Shown here piece after piece: positions 1 through 8,680 of a stretch of 64,000 nt of DNA. Below the pieces are notes generated by a model. That model saw only the letters and a list, made by a program, of their open reading frames with translations. It searched no databases and was not told the origin of the DNA. The translations under genes were made by a program, and so were the position numbers. Origin of the DNA: Legionella_C sp048541585. GTDB lineage: Bacteria > Pseudomonadota > Gammaproteobacteria > Legionellales > Legionellaceae. The stretch's first letter is position 1; every line of letters starts with the position of its first letter. Location: assembly GCF_048541585.1 (NCBI RefSeq), contig NZ_CP183303.1, forward strand, positions 2,480,001 to 2,544,000. The letters run 5' to 3'.

Positions 1-1168
1 TATCATAAAGTTTAAATACAACTTCACCTGGAATTTCCTTGCTGCTTAACTTTTTAATTTGCTCTTGTAATAATCGTAATCCCTGCTCTAGTGTCTTTGC
101 AAATTGATTTTCTTCTTGCACTATTACTCGTTCGATTTGCTCTTTACTAGCTGCCAATTCTGGATAAGCTTCACCCATAACATCAATTAACGGATCTATT
201 AACTTATAAAAGAAAGGGGAAGCCAGATGTAATTTATTTCCATGGCGCACAGCGCGACGAATAATACGTCGTAACACATAACCGCGACCTTCATTGCTTG
301 GTAATACGCCATCAGCAATTAAGAAAGCACAAGCACGAATATGATCAGCAATAACTTTTAACGAAGAATGATTAGGATTAATATTAGGTGATAGAGCTAT
401 AATTGCTCGGATGATATGTTGAAAACTGTCAATGTCATAATTATTATGTACACCTTGTACAACTGCTGCAATGCGCTCAAGCCCCATACCAGTATCGACT
501 GAAGGCTTTGGTAGCGGATGTAAATCGCCTGCTTTATCGCGATTAAATTGCATGAACACTAAGTTCCAAATTTCAATATAGCGATCTCCATCAGCGTCTA
601 AACTACCCGGCGGCCCACCAGGAATTTCAGGCCCATGATCATAAAAAATTTCTGTACAAGGGCCACAGGGACCTGTATCGCCCATAGACCAGAAATTATC
701 TTTTTCACCACAACGTGAAAATTGATTAGGTGAAATGCCTATTTCATTTAGCCATATATTAGCCGCTTCATCATCATTTAAATAAACGGTAACCCATAAT
801 TTTTCCACCGGTAGCTTTAAAACTTTAGTTAAAAATTCCCAAGCATATTGGATTGCTTCCCGTTTAAAATAATCACCAAAACTAAAATTACCAAGCATTT
901 CAAAAAAAGTGTGATGTCTAGCTGTATAACCAACATTTTCTAAATCATTGTGTTTACCACCAGCTCGCAGACAGCGCTGAGCACTAACAGCACATTTGTA
1001 TGGCTTCGTTTCAAGGCCTAAAAAAACTTCTTTAAATTGCACCATTCCGGCATTAGTAAATAACAAGGTAGGATCATTACCAGGAATAAGGGAGCTTGAC
1101 TCTACTATATGGTGATTTTTTGTTTGAAAAAAATCTAAAAAGGCTTGTCGAATTTCAGAACTTTTCAT
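1..1168 (-). CDS. alaS: Alanine--tRNA ligase, N-terminal part (cut by window edge)
   Basis: Charges tRNA-Ala with alanine in the cytoplasm. About 389 N-terminal residues lie in the window, starting MKSSEIRQAFLDFF and covering the class II catalytic domain: motif 1 region GNDPTLLFTNAGMVQFK, then RCLRAGGKHNDLENVG and HHTFFEMLGNFSFGDYFK. The tRNA-recognition, editing and C-Ala parts lie beyond the left edge. The ATG is at 1166-1168. It sits downstream of recX on the same strand after a gap of about 230 bases, the usual gammaproteobacterial recA-recX-alaS order. Confidence 0.97.
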   Translation of the reverse strand, partial: MKSSEIRQAFLDFFQTKNHHIVESSSLIPGNDPTLLFTNAGMVQFKEVFLGLETKPYKCAVSAQRCLRAGGKHNDLENVGYTARHHTFFEMLGNFSFGDYFKREAIQYAWEFLTKVLKLPVEKLWVTVYLNDDEAANIWLNEIGISPNQFSRCGEKDNFWSMGDTGPCGPCTEIFYDHGPEIPGGPPGSLDADGDRYIEIWNLVFMQFNRDKAGDLHPLPKPSVDTGMGLERIAAVVQGVHNNYDIDSFQHIIRAIIALSPNINPNHSSLKVIADHIRACAFLIADGVLPSNEGRGYVLRRIIRRAVRHGNKLHLASPFFYKLIDPLIDVMGEAYPELAASKEQIERVIVQEENQFAKTLEQGLRLLQEQIKKLSSKEIPGEVVFKLYD

Positions 1169-1396
1169 AATTACAGATTCATGGTTAGTTGCTATTTAGT
1201 TAGTATTTAATTCAACTAGAAATAGGTATTGTTTTCAAAATTTAATTACGTCACTCAATCTTCAAACGTTCGGTAGTAAACTATTTGTTGGTTAAAAACA
1301 TTCTCTATAGAGGTTGTATTAAACACCCAATTATAAATTATATGAAAATATAGATTAGGTAGCGAGAAGATTATTTAAGAAAAGAATAATAAGTTA

Positions 1397-1837
1397 TTAT
1401 TTATTACGTTTATGTACAACTTTTGCAGCAATTTCACTTGGAAATCCCCGGTACAATAGAAAGCGTATTTGCTTTTGTAATTCACTAGTTAAGTGGAAGT
1501 CTAAATCTTTAAATTTTTTTTGCCATACCAGCAAAGCTTGCTGTTCCCATTGCTCTTCATAAAGAGCCAATGCTTGTGTTATTAGCTCTTTATTAATAGA
1601 TTTAGCTTGTAATTCTTGCATGATTCTGACTGGCCCATATCCTTGCTGAACCCTGGTATAACAAATTGATTCTGCAAATCGCTTATCACTTTGTAAATCA
1701 AGCATTTGACATTTTAAAATTGCCTCTTTACTTTCCTGTGCAGTGTAGCCCTTGCTAATTAGTTTTTTAGTTAACTCAATCATTCCATGTTCGCGCCTTG
1801 CAAGTAAACGCACGGCGCAATCATATGCCTTAGTCAT
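1397..1837 (-). CDS. recX: Regulatory protein RecX
   Basis: RecX modulates RecA by binding the RecA filament and limiting strand exchange. The 146-residue product has the usual RecX length and helical repeats: an N-terminal AVRLLARREHGMIELTKKL segment, then SDKRFAESICYTRVQQGYGPVRIMQEL, a RecX hallmark. The ATG overlaps the end of recA by 8 bases, so the two are probably translationally coupled in one transcript. Confidence 0.95.
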   Translation of the reverse strand: MTKAYDCAVRLLARREHGMIELTKKLISKGYTAQESKEAILKCQMLDLQSDKRFAESICYTRVQQGYGPVRIMQELQAKSINKELITQALALYEEQWEQQALLVWQKKFKDLDFHLTSELQKQIRFLLYRGFPSEIAAKVVHKRNK

Positions 1838-2882
1838 CTATGGGCTCTAGCTCTTCAGCAGTAGCAACTTCAGGTTGACCTGCTAATTTTTTATTTAGCA
1901 ATTCTGCCCTAATTTGCTTTTCCAATTCTGCAGCAATCTCTGCTTTCTCTTTAAGATAAACGCGTACGTTTTCTTTACCCTGACCAATCTTTTCTTGTTT
2001 ATAACTATACCAAGCACCAGATTTTTCGATAAGCCCTAATTGCGTACCTAAATTAATGACCTCACTTTCTCTTGAAATACCTTCATTATAAAGAATATCG
2101 AAATCAACGGTTTTAAAGGGTGGCGCTACTTTATTCTTCACTACTTTTACTCGTGTTTCGTTACCTAGTATTTCCTCGCCTTTTTTAATAGAGCCAACAC
2201 GACGAATATCTAAGCGTACAGAAGCATAGAATTTTAAAGCATTACCGCCTGTGGTTGTTTCAGGGTTGCCAAACATTACCCCAATTTTCATTCGAATTTG
2301 GTTAATGAAAATTACTAAGGTATTAGAACGTTTAATATTTGCAGTTAATTTCCTTAAAGCTTGAGACATTAAACGAGCTTGTAAACCTACATGCGCATCT
2401 CCCATTTCGCCTTCAATTTCTGCTTTAGGTGTTAAAGCCGCAACTGAGTCAATAATGATAACGTCTACAGCTGCTGAACGAACTAGCATATCCGTAATTT
2501 CTAAAGCTTGCTCACCGGTATCAGGTTGAGAAATTAATAAGTCATCAACGTTAACACCTAATTTTGCTGCATAGCTTGGATCAAGTGCATGCTCTGCATC
2601 AATAAAAGCAGCAGTTCCTCCAGCTTTCTGGCATTCAGCAATAACTTGTAAAGTTAAAGTAGTTTTACCTGATGATTCCGGACCATAAATTTCAACAATT
2701 CGTCCTTTAGGTAAACCACCAATGCCTAAAGCAATATCCAGTCCGAGTGAACCTGTTGAAATAGCTTCAATATCCCGACTTGATAAATTATCATCACCTA
2801 AACGCATGACTGAGCCTTTACCAAATTGTCGTTCAATTTGTGCGAGGGCAGCACCTAGAGCTTTCTGTTTATTAGTTTCCAT
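1830..2882 (-). CDS. recA: Recombinase RecA
   Basis: ATP-dependent strand-exchange protein for homologous recombination and repair. The 350-residue product has Walker A GPESSGKTT, Walker B VDVIIIDSVAAL, the L1/L2 regions (EGEMGDAHVGLQARLMSQ and NQIRMKIGVMFGNPETTTG) and an acidic C-terminus. I chose the ATG at 2882 (METNKQKALGAAL), matching the family start. An in-frame GTG four codons upstream has no ribosome binding site. A sigma70-type promoter lies upstream, and recX overlaps the 3' end. Confidence 0.98.
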   Translation of the reverse strand: METNKQKALGAALAQIERQFGKGSVMRLGDDNLSSRDIEAISTGSLGLDIALGIGGLPKGRIVEIYGPESSGKTTLTLQVIAECQKAGGTAAFIDAEHALDPSYAAKLGVNVDDLLISQPDTGEQALEITDMLVRSAAVDVIIIDSVAALTPKAEIEGEMGDAHVGLQARLMSQALRKLTANIKRSNTLVIFINQIRMKIGVMFGNPETTTGGNALKFYASVRLDIRRVGSIKKGEEILGNETRVKVVKNKVAPPFKTVDFDILYNEGISRESEVINLGTQLGLIEKSGAWYSYKQEKIGQGKENVRVYLKEKAEIAAELEKQIRAELLNKKLAGQPEVATAEELEPIDD

Positions 2883-2913
2883 GATGTTATCCACGTTAGT
2901 CTACAAAGACTAA

Positions 2914-2942
2914 ATTATCCCATATATAGCTGTCTGCATCAA
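2914..2942 (-). promoter_or_regulatory. Putative sigma70 promoter of recA
   Basis: On the minus strand, TTGATG and GATAAT are separated by exactly 17 bases, about 30 bases upstream of the recA ATG. No convincing LexA box overlaps it. The promoter call is inference from motif and spacing. Confidence 0.55.
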
Positions 2943-3073
2943 ACAATTATTAACCATTTGATAAATTATTAAGACAATTAAATAGGCGTTTTGGACTTAA
3001 AATAACATATGTCCTGAAGTTATTGATTTTATAAGGAAAGTATAAATTTATAAATAAACCGTACAGAAATAAA

Positions 3074-3565
3074 TCACACTGAAGTTAATAAATTGAGTAT
3101 TCCTAAAAAGGCCTGGCGGCAGGTAAGTATGCGTATCTCTTGCCGCTTTTTATTAGCGAAAAGATAATGTTCAATTTTAGGAGGTTTATCCTTTAAAGCG
3201 AAAGCAAGATAAACCGTTCCCACAGGCTTTTCTAAACTACCACCTGTAGGACCAGCAATTCCAGTTACGGCCAATGCAACATCGGCATTACTTTGTACTA
3301 ATGCCCCTTGCACCATGGCTTGGGCTACCGGGCTACTTACAGCACCATATTTCTCGATAAGGGTTAAATCAACACCAAGCATTTCATGCTTAGATAAATT
3401 ACTATAGGTGACAAAACCACGCTCAAACCAGCTTGAGCTTCCTGGAAGTTCTGTTAATAAGCTTGCTAGTAATCCACCTGTACACGATTCGGCTGTAGTA
3501 ATAGTTTTATGCTGTGTTTGTAACAACTTAGTGACATTTGGTAATAATGTTTTTAAGTCTTGCAT
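3074..3565 (-). CDS. pncC: Nicotinamide-nucleotide amidase, stand-alone CinA C-terminal domain
   Basis: The CinA C-terminal domain deamidates nicotinamide mononucleotide in NAD recycling. The product has 163 residues, the size of a single-domain PncC, with no N-terminal MoaB-like domain. Family motifs are TTAESCTGGLLASLLTELPGSS near residue 22 and ALAVTGIAGPTGGSLEKPVGTVYLAF near residue 98. It sits between recA and mutS on the recA strand with a gap of about 190 bases, so it probably has its own promoter. Confidence 0.93.
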   Translation of the reverse strand: MQDLKTLLPNVTKLLQTQHKTITTAESCTGGLLASLLTELPGSSSWFERGFVTYSNLSKHEMLGVDLTLIEKYGAVSSPVAQAMVQGALVQSNADVALAVTGIAGPTGGSLEKPVGTVYLAFALKDKPPKIEHYLFANKKRQEIRILTCRQAFLGILNLLTSV

Positions 3566-3742
3566 AGTTAGTAATGAAGTTGTTTTAAAAAATAAGCTAA
3601 AAGGATAAATTTAGTAAAGAGGTTAGCCCTAGTAAATAAAAATCTTCTAAGAAAAGAAAATTAACTTTTTAAAAGCAAGAAGTCTATACGCTTAATTTAA
3701 CCCATTAGCCGAGATAGTTTTTATATCTACATAGCCTATTAA

Positions 3743-3768
3743 AGCTGCCCTTTTACTATTGGGCAGCT
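3743..3768 (-). terminator. Hairpin downstream of the lipoprotein gene
   Basis: AGCTGCCC pairs with GGGCAGCT across a 10-base loop. On the minus strand it is followed by TTTAAT. It lies about 50 bases past the lipoprotein stop codon and would end that transcript. The T-run is modest. Confidence 0.6.
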
Positions 3769-3815
3769 CTAATAAGTTTAACCTTCCCATAATTACAAAA
3801 TTAATCTTTTAACGC

Positions 3816-4046
3816 TTAGGGATTAGTTGTAGTAGTAGTGGTTTGATTAGTTGTCTTATTTGCATTAGCATCGCTTGAAAGCTCAGCATTAACATCTTTA
3901 TTAGCATTATTTAAATCGCTTTGTGATTGGGTTGTACTATGAGTTGTAGTAGTACCATTTGTTCCTTTATTTTTGTTGTTATCACCACAAGCAGTTAATA
4001 ATAAAGCCATACAAACAGAAGCTCCGACTAGGGCTAAACGTTTCAT
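3816..4046 (-). CDS. Small Thr/Asn-rich lipoprotein
   Basis: A 76-residue product with a lipoprotein signal: positive MKR, hydrophobic stretch, lipobox LLTAC with Cys at about residue 20. The mature chain is low complexity, rich in Thr, Asn and Ser, and ends in a run of Thr. It starts at an ATG with a GGAGAG ribosome binding site and is followed by a hairpin terminator. I do not recognise the family. Anchoring in an envelope membrane is the only supported statement. Confidence 0.75.
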   Translation of the reverse strand: MKRLALVGASVCMALLLTACGDNNKNKGTNGTTTTHSTTQSQSDLNNANKDVNAELSSDANANKTTNQTTTTTTNP

Positions 4047-4211
4047 AATATTCTCTCCATAGTTAAAATTATAATTAATGCCATTTAATAGTCTAACAAA
4101 AATTTGTCTTAAGTGAAGGACTTAAGTTAAAAACATCCTTATTATTATAGTCATACTTACTCTCTTTTGCAGAGTTTGTTAAAATGAGCAATTTTATACC
4201 ACTGAGTTGTT

Positions 4212-6764
4212 ATGTCTGCTAATCATACACCTATGATGCAACAATACTTACGCATCAAAGCCGATTACCCTGATATGCTCTTGTTTTATCGTATGGGTGA
4301 TTTTTATGAATTATTTTTTGAAGATGCAAAAAAAGGAGCTCGTTTATTAGATTTAACCTTAACTCATCGTGGCCAATCAGCGGGTAAACCTATTCCAATG
4401 GCGGGTGTGCCCTACCATGCTGTAGAAAATTATTTAGCAAGGCTTATTAAAAAAGGTGAATCCGTCGCTATTTGCGAACAAACAGGTGATCCTAGCACTA
4501 GCAAAGGACCAGTTGAACGCCAAATAACTCGTATTATTACACCAGGCACCGTGACCGATGAAGCACTGCTTGATGCACGTCATGACAATTTATTGCTAGC
4601 TATTCATTTTCACCGCAAACAATTTGGCTTAGCCTGGGTCGATTTAAGTGGGGGACGCTTCTACTTATCTGAAGCTAAAGATGAAAGCCAATTAAAAGCT
4701 ACTATTAATCGCTTAAAACCTGCTGAAATTCTTATTGCAGAAACGTTCTCCTGCTCTAGTTTGCAATTAAACCAATCAGTTATAAAAGCTCGGCCAGCAT
4801 GGGAATTTGATTTACAGCGTGCTCGTCAATTATTGTGTGAGCAATTTGCCGTAGCCAATCTTAAAGGACTTGGGGAGCCAGACTATACGCATGCTTTTCC
4901 AGCTGCAGGTTGTTTATTATTTTATTTACAATCAACACAGCGACAAAGTTTGCCTCATTTAAAGCACTTAACACTTGAAAAAGATGATGATTTTCTACAA
5001 TTAGACGCCTCTACCCAGAAACATTTAGAAATTTTCGAAACTTATCAAGGTGAACGTACTAATTCACTTCTTTCAGTGCTTGATCATACCGTTAACCCGA
5101 TGGGAAGCCGTTTACTAAAACGCTGGTTAGGTAGACCTCTGCGACAACATATACTTATTGAGCAACGCTTAGCTGCAGTTAATGAATTACTTAAAAATCG
5201 GCAGGATATTGCCTTACAAACCTTGTTAAGTGAATTATGTGATGTTGAGCGAATTTTATCACGTATTGCGCTGCGCTCAGCAAGACCACGTGACTTAGTT
5301 AGTTTAAAACAAACCTTATCTTTATTACCATCTTTGTTAGAAACAATAAAAACTAACCAAACTATTTTAATTAAAAAACAAAGTAACTATTTAGTCCCAC
5401 AACCAGAATTAGTTGAGCTTTTAACTAAAGCCCTTGTTGAGAATCCACCTGCTCTTATTCGTGATGGTGGTGTTATCGCTTCGGGATTTGATGAAGAATT
5501 AGATGAATTACGAGCTTTAAGCACCAATGCTAACGAAAAAGTTTTAGCATTAGAGTGTCAAGAAAAACAACGTACTGGCTTATCTTCTTTAAAAGTAGGC
5601 TTTAATCGTGTTCAAGGATACTATATTGAATTAGCCCGGGGACAAGCTGATAAAGCACCAGATAACTATCAACGCAAGCAAACGCTTAAAAATGTCGAAC
5701 GCTATATCACGCCTGAATTAAAATCGTTTGAAGAAAAAGTTTTATCTGCGCAAGCTAAAGCTCTTGCCCGTGAAAAATGGCTTTATGAAAATTTACTGAC
5801 CGCTCTTATTGACTATATTCCTACTTTAAAAGACATGGCTGACGCTTGCGCAATAATTGATGTATTAGCCAATTTTGCCGAACGTGCTCATAGTCTTAAT
5901 TGGTGCCAACCCACTATTGTAACTGAAGATATTATTGCTATTGAGCAAGGTCGCCATCCTGTTATTGAGCCATTACTAAAAGAAGAATTTATTGCTAATT
6001 CGCTTGCACTTAATCCAGAGCAAAATATATTACTTATCACAGGCCCTAATATGGGTGGTAAGTCAACTTTTATGCGGCAAAATGCCTTAATCATACTATT
6101 AGCACATTTAGGTAGTTATGTGCCTGCAAAAGCTGCACGTATAGGACCTATAGATAAAATTTTTACACGTATTGGAGCAAGTGATGATTTAGCCTCTGGT
6201 CGCTCAACTTTTATGGTTGAGATGACTGAAACTGCACATATTTTGCGCCAAGCAACGGCAAAAAGCTTAGTATTGATCGATGAAATCGGTCGAGGTACTA
6301 GCACTTATGATGGAATGGCCCTTGCCTACGCTACCTGTGCTTATCTTGCAAGTACTGTAAAAGCTTATACTTTATTTTCTACGCATTATTTTGAATTAAC
6401 GCAATTACCAGAGCAATTTAGTTGTATTAGAAATGTTCATTTGCAAGCCGAACTAACACAAGATAAGATAGTTTTTTTATATCGCTTAGAAGAAGGCCAT
6501 GCAAACCGTAGTTATGGTTTAGAAGTTGCACAACTTGCTGGTATTCCAACCGAAGTTCTTGAACTTGCTAATCAATACCTACAAAATGTACCTTCAGTTA
6601 AAGAATTAAGCCCGAAAGCTACAAATCATAATAAGAAAATAGGTAAGCAGGAAACTACTATTATGCAAGTGCTAGCTGCACTTGATATTGATAATTTAAC
6701 GCCTCGTATGGCATTTGATTTAATTTGTAAATTAAAGTCGGAAGCAGACTGCGTACTGTGTTAA
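4212..6764 (+). CDS. mutS: DNA mismatch repair protein MutS
   Basis: Recognises mismatches and, with MutL, starts strand-specific repair. At 850 residues it is full length. The N-terminal mismatch-binding motif is MGDFYELF (Phe-X-Glu wedge near residue 36), followed by connector, lever and clamp regions. The C-terminal ATPase has Walker A TGPNMGGKSTFMRQ and Walker B LVLIDEIGRGTSTYDG, then FSTHYFELT. It is transcribed divergently from the lipoprotein gene. Confidence 0.98.
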   Translation: MSANHTPMMQQYLRIKADYPDMLLFYRMGDFYELFFEDAKKGARLLDLTLTHRGQSAGKPIPMAGVPYHAVENYLARLIKKGESVAICEQTGDPSTSKGPVERQITRIITPGTVTDEALLDARHDNLLLAIHFHRKQFGLAWVDLSGGRFYLSEAKDESQLKATINRLKPAEILIAETFSCSSLQLNQSVIKARPAWEFDLQRARQLLCEQFAVANLKGLGEPDYTHAFPAAGCLLFYLQSTQRQSLPHLKHLTLEKDDDFLQLDASTQKHLEIFETYQGERTNSLLSVLDHTVNPMGSRLLKRWLGRPLRQHILIEQRLAAVNELLKNRQDIALQTLLSELCDVERILSRIALRSARPRDLVSLKQTLSLLPSLLETIKTNQTILIKKQSNYLVPQPELVELLTKALVENPPALIRDGGVIASGFDEELDELRALSTNANEKVLALECQEKQRTGLSSLKVGFNRVQGYYIELARGQADKAPDNYQRKQTLKNVERYITPELKSFEEKVLSAQAKALAREKWLYENLLTALIDYIPTLKDMADACAIIDVLANFAERAHSLNWCQPTIVTEDIIAIEQGRHPVIEPLLKEEFIANSLALNPEQNILLITGPNMGGKSTFMRQNALIILLAHLGSYVPAKAARIGPIDKIFTRIGASDDLASGRSTFMVEMTETAHILRQATAKSLVLIDEIGRGTSTYDGMALAYATCAYLASTVKAYTLFSTHYFELTQLPEQFSCIRNVHLQAELTQDKIVFLYRLEEGHANRSYGLEVAQLAGIPTEVLELANQYLQNVPSVKELSPKATNHNKKIGKQETTIMQVLAALDIDNLTPRMAFDLICKLKSEADCVLC

Positions 6765-6793
6765 CTATTTTATAACCAAGTGTTTAACTAAAA

Positions 6794-6819
6794 ATGAGCG
6801 CTAAGGGCATAGCACTCAT
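6794..6819 (+). terminator. Weak hairpin after mutS
   Basis: ATGAG-GCTA pairs with TAGC-CTCAT with one mismatch, 30 bases past the mutS stop, followed by a T-rich but interrupted tail. Possible terminator. Confidence 0.4.
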
Positions 6820-6982
6820 TAGACTTCTTTATTTAGAAGATAACAGAGCTCTAATGCTAAAAGCTTATGCAAATATATTTAAGGTTAAGTTTCTTCCAAA
6901 ATTCAATTATTGATAATTGCACTAGTGTTTCTTCAGAAGTCTATCAAGCGGTTAACCACAAATGTATAGTTGAGAATTAGGT

Positions 6983-8680
6983 ATGAATAAAAAAGCCCGT
7001 GTGCTACTCATTATTTTATGCTTACCACTATTTATTGCCGCTGAAGAAATTAAAAGCATTCAAGTTAATGGTGTACAAGGAAAACTACTTGATAATATTA
7101 AAACCAGATTAACTGAACTTGCACAAAATAAATCATTAGGTGAAGAATCAGAACAAGAGCTAAAATCTCAAGTTGAAAAAGCTATGGCTCCTTATGGTTT
7201 TTTTAAACCAATCATTCGTATTTCTTATCGCTCTAACAAAATGATCTTTAATATTAATCCTGGGCCTAGATTAGCAATTACTAACTTAGCGGTAAGCGTG
7301 ATTGGCGAAGGTCGTGATAATTACCGAATTAGGCAAGCGTTAAAAGAATTACCTATTCAGAAGGGTAAACCTTTTAATAGCGCAAATTACGAGAAAGCAA
7401 AACAAAATTTAATGGCTGCTGCTGAATCTGAAGGTTATTTACATGCTTCTTTTGAAAAATCAGAAGTTTTAATTGATAGACAACATTATACCGCTAGTAT
7501 TAATCTTATTTTTAATACCGGGCCACAGTATTATTTTGGTCAGGTACGTTTTGATCCAACCTATATTTCACCTGATTTATTGTATCGTTTTATTCCTTTT
7601 AAACCTGGCCAACCTTATTCGGCTGACAAGCTTTTAGAATTTAATAATTATTTAAGTGGGAGCGGCTATTTTAGAGCGGTCTCTGTACAACCTTTACAAA
7701 AAGAAGAGTCACAAGTTATCCCTATTGATGTTCACTTACAACGCGCTTCAAGAATTAACTACTCTCTAGGCTTAGGTTTCGGAACAGATACCGGTATTCG
7801 GGGTAAAGCTGGTGTTTATATTGTACCTCTTAATCGCGCGGGACATAAATTTAATGCTGTTGCGTTAGGATCATTTAATGAAAATAGAGTACAAGCTCAA
7901 TATATTATTCCCGGTACAAACCCTATTACCGATCAATATGAAGCCGTAGGTAGTTTTTCCAATTTAAATTATAATGCTGGCTATGGTAATTCTTTATTGC
8001 TTACTTTGGCGCAGCGCCATAATTTACCTAGTTATCAGCGTTTACTCTCTTTAAATGGTCTTTATGAACGCTTTAATTATAATGATCCATTACGACGTGA
8101 CGAGATTTCTACATTTTTTCCTAAAGCCTCGTTTACCTGGCTTAATAGATCTAATCAGTTATTCTCACCAAACGGCTATAAAGTCTCATTAACTGGTTTA
8201 GGTGCAAGTAAAGCTTTACTTTCAGAAATCAATTTTGCTCAAGCAGTTCTTGATGCGAGAGTAGCCTATACTTTAGAGCCCATAAAAACTCGCCTCTTTT
8301 TCCATACTATTCAGGGAATTACTGCTATTAACAATGTTGATAAGTTACCTCTATCATTGGCTTTTCTACTAGGCGGCTCCGATAATTTAAAAGGCTATAA
8401 TTATAATGCTCTAGGCCCTGGTAAAACTTTAACCTATGGTGGACTTGAACTGCAAAAAGAAACAGTAGAAAACTGGTATGCCGTTGGCTTTTATGATGTA
8501 GGTAACGTTTATAATAAGTTTAATTCTCGAGATTTAAAACAAGATATTGGTGTTGGCTTGATGTGGGTATCGCCAGTTGGACCAATTAAAATTGGTGTAG
8601 CGCAAGCAATCGAGTCGGATTTTAAACGAGCTAAGGGTAAAACGCCTAAGTTAGTCATTAATATAGGACCTGATTTATAA
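6983..8680 (+). CDS. tamA: Translocation and assembly module subunit TamA (Omp85 family)
   Basis: Outer-membrane Omp85 protein that works with TamB in envelope biogenesis. The 565 residues are close to the family length. A signal peptide (MNKKARVLLIILCLPLFIAAEE) is followed by POTRA domains to about residue 250, then a 16-strand barrel with the Omp85 signature region FLLGGSDNLKGYNYNALGPG near residue 465 and a C-terminal strand ending NIGPDL. The stop codon overlaps the tamB start (TAATG), which indicates a tamAB operon. Confidence 0.93.
   Translation: MNKKARVLLIILCLPLFIAAEEIKSIQVNGVQGKLLDNIKTRLTELAQNKSLGEESEQELKSQVEKAMAPYGFFKPIIRISYRSNKMIFNINPGPRLAITNLAVSVIGEGRDNYRIRQALKELPIQKGKPFNSANYEKAKQNLMAAAESEGYLHASFEKSEVLIDRQHYTASINLIFNTGPQYYFGQVRFDPTYISPDLLYRFIPFKPGQPYSADKLLEFNNYLSGSGYFRAVSVQPLQKEESQVIPIDVHLQRASRINYSLGLGFGTDTGIRGKAGVYIVPLNRAGHKFNAVALGSFNENRVQAQYIIPGTNPITDQYEAVGSFSNLNYNAGYGNSLLLTLAQRHNLPSYQRLLSLNGLYERFNYNDPLRRDEISTFFPKASFTWLNRSNQLFSPNGYKVSLTGLGASKALLSEINFAQAVLDARVAYTLEPIKTRLFFHTIQGITAINNVDKLPLSLAFLLGGSDNLKGYNYNALGPGKTLTYGGLELQKETVENWYAVGFYDVGNVYNKFNSRDLKQDIGVGLMWVSPVGPIKIGVAQAIESDFKRAKGKTPKLVINIGPDL

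Noticed and set aside
2925..2945. LexA box upstream of recA
   Set aside because: CTGT is followed after 8 bases by AACA rather than ACAG, too poor to call.
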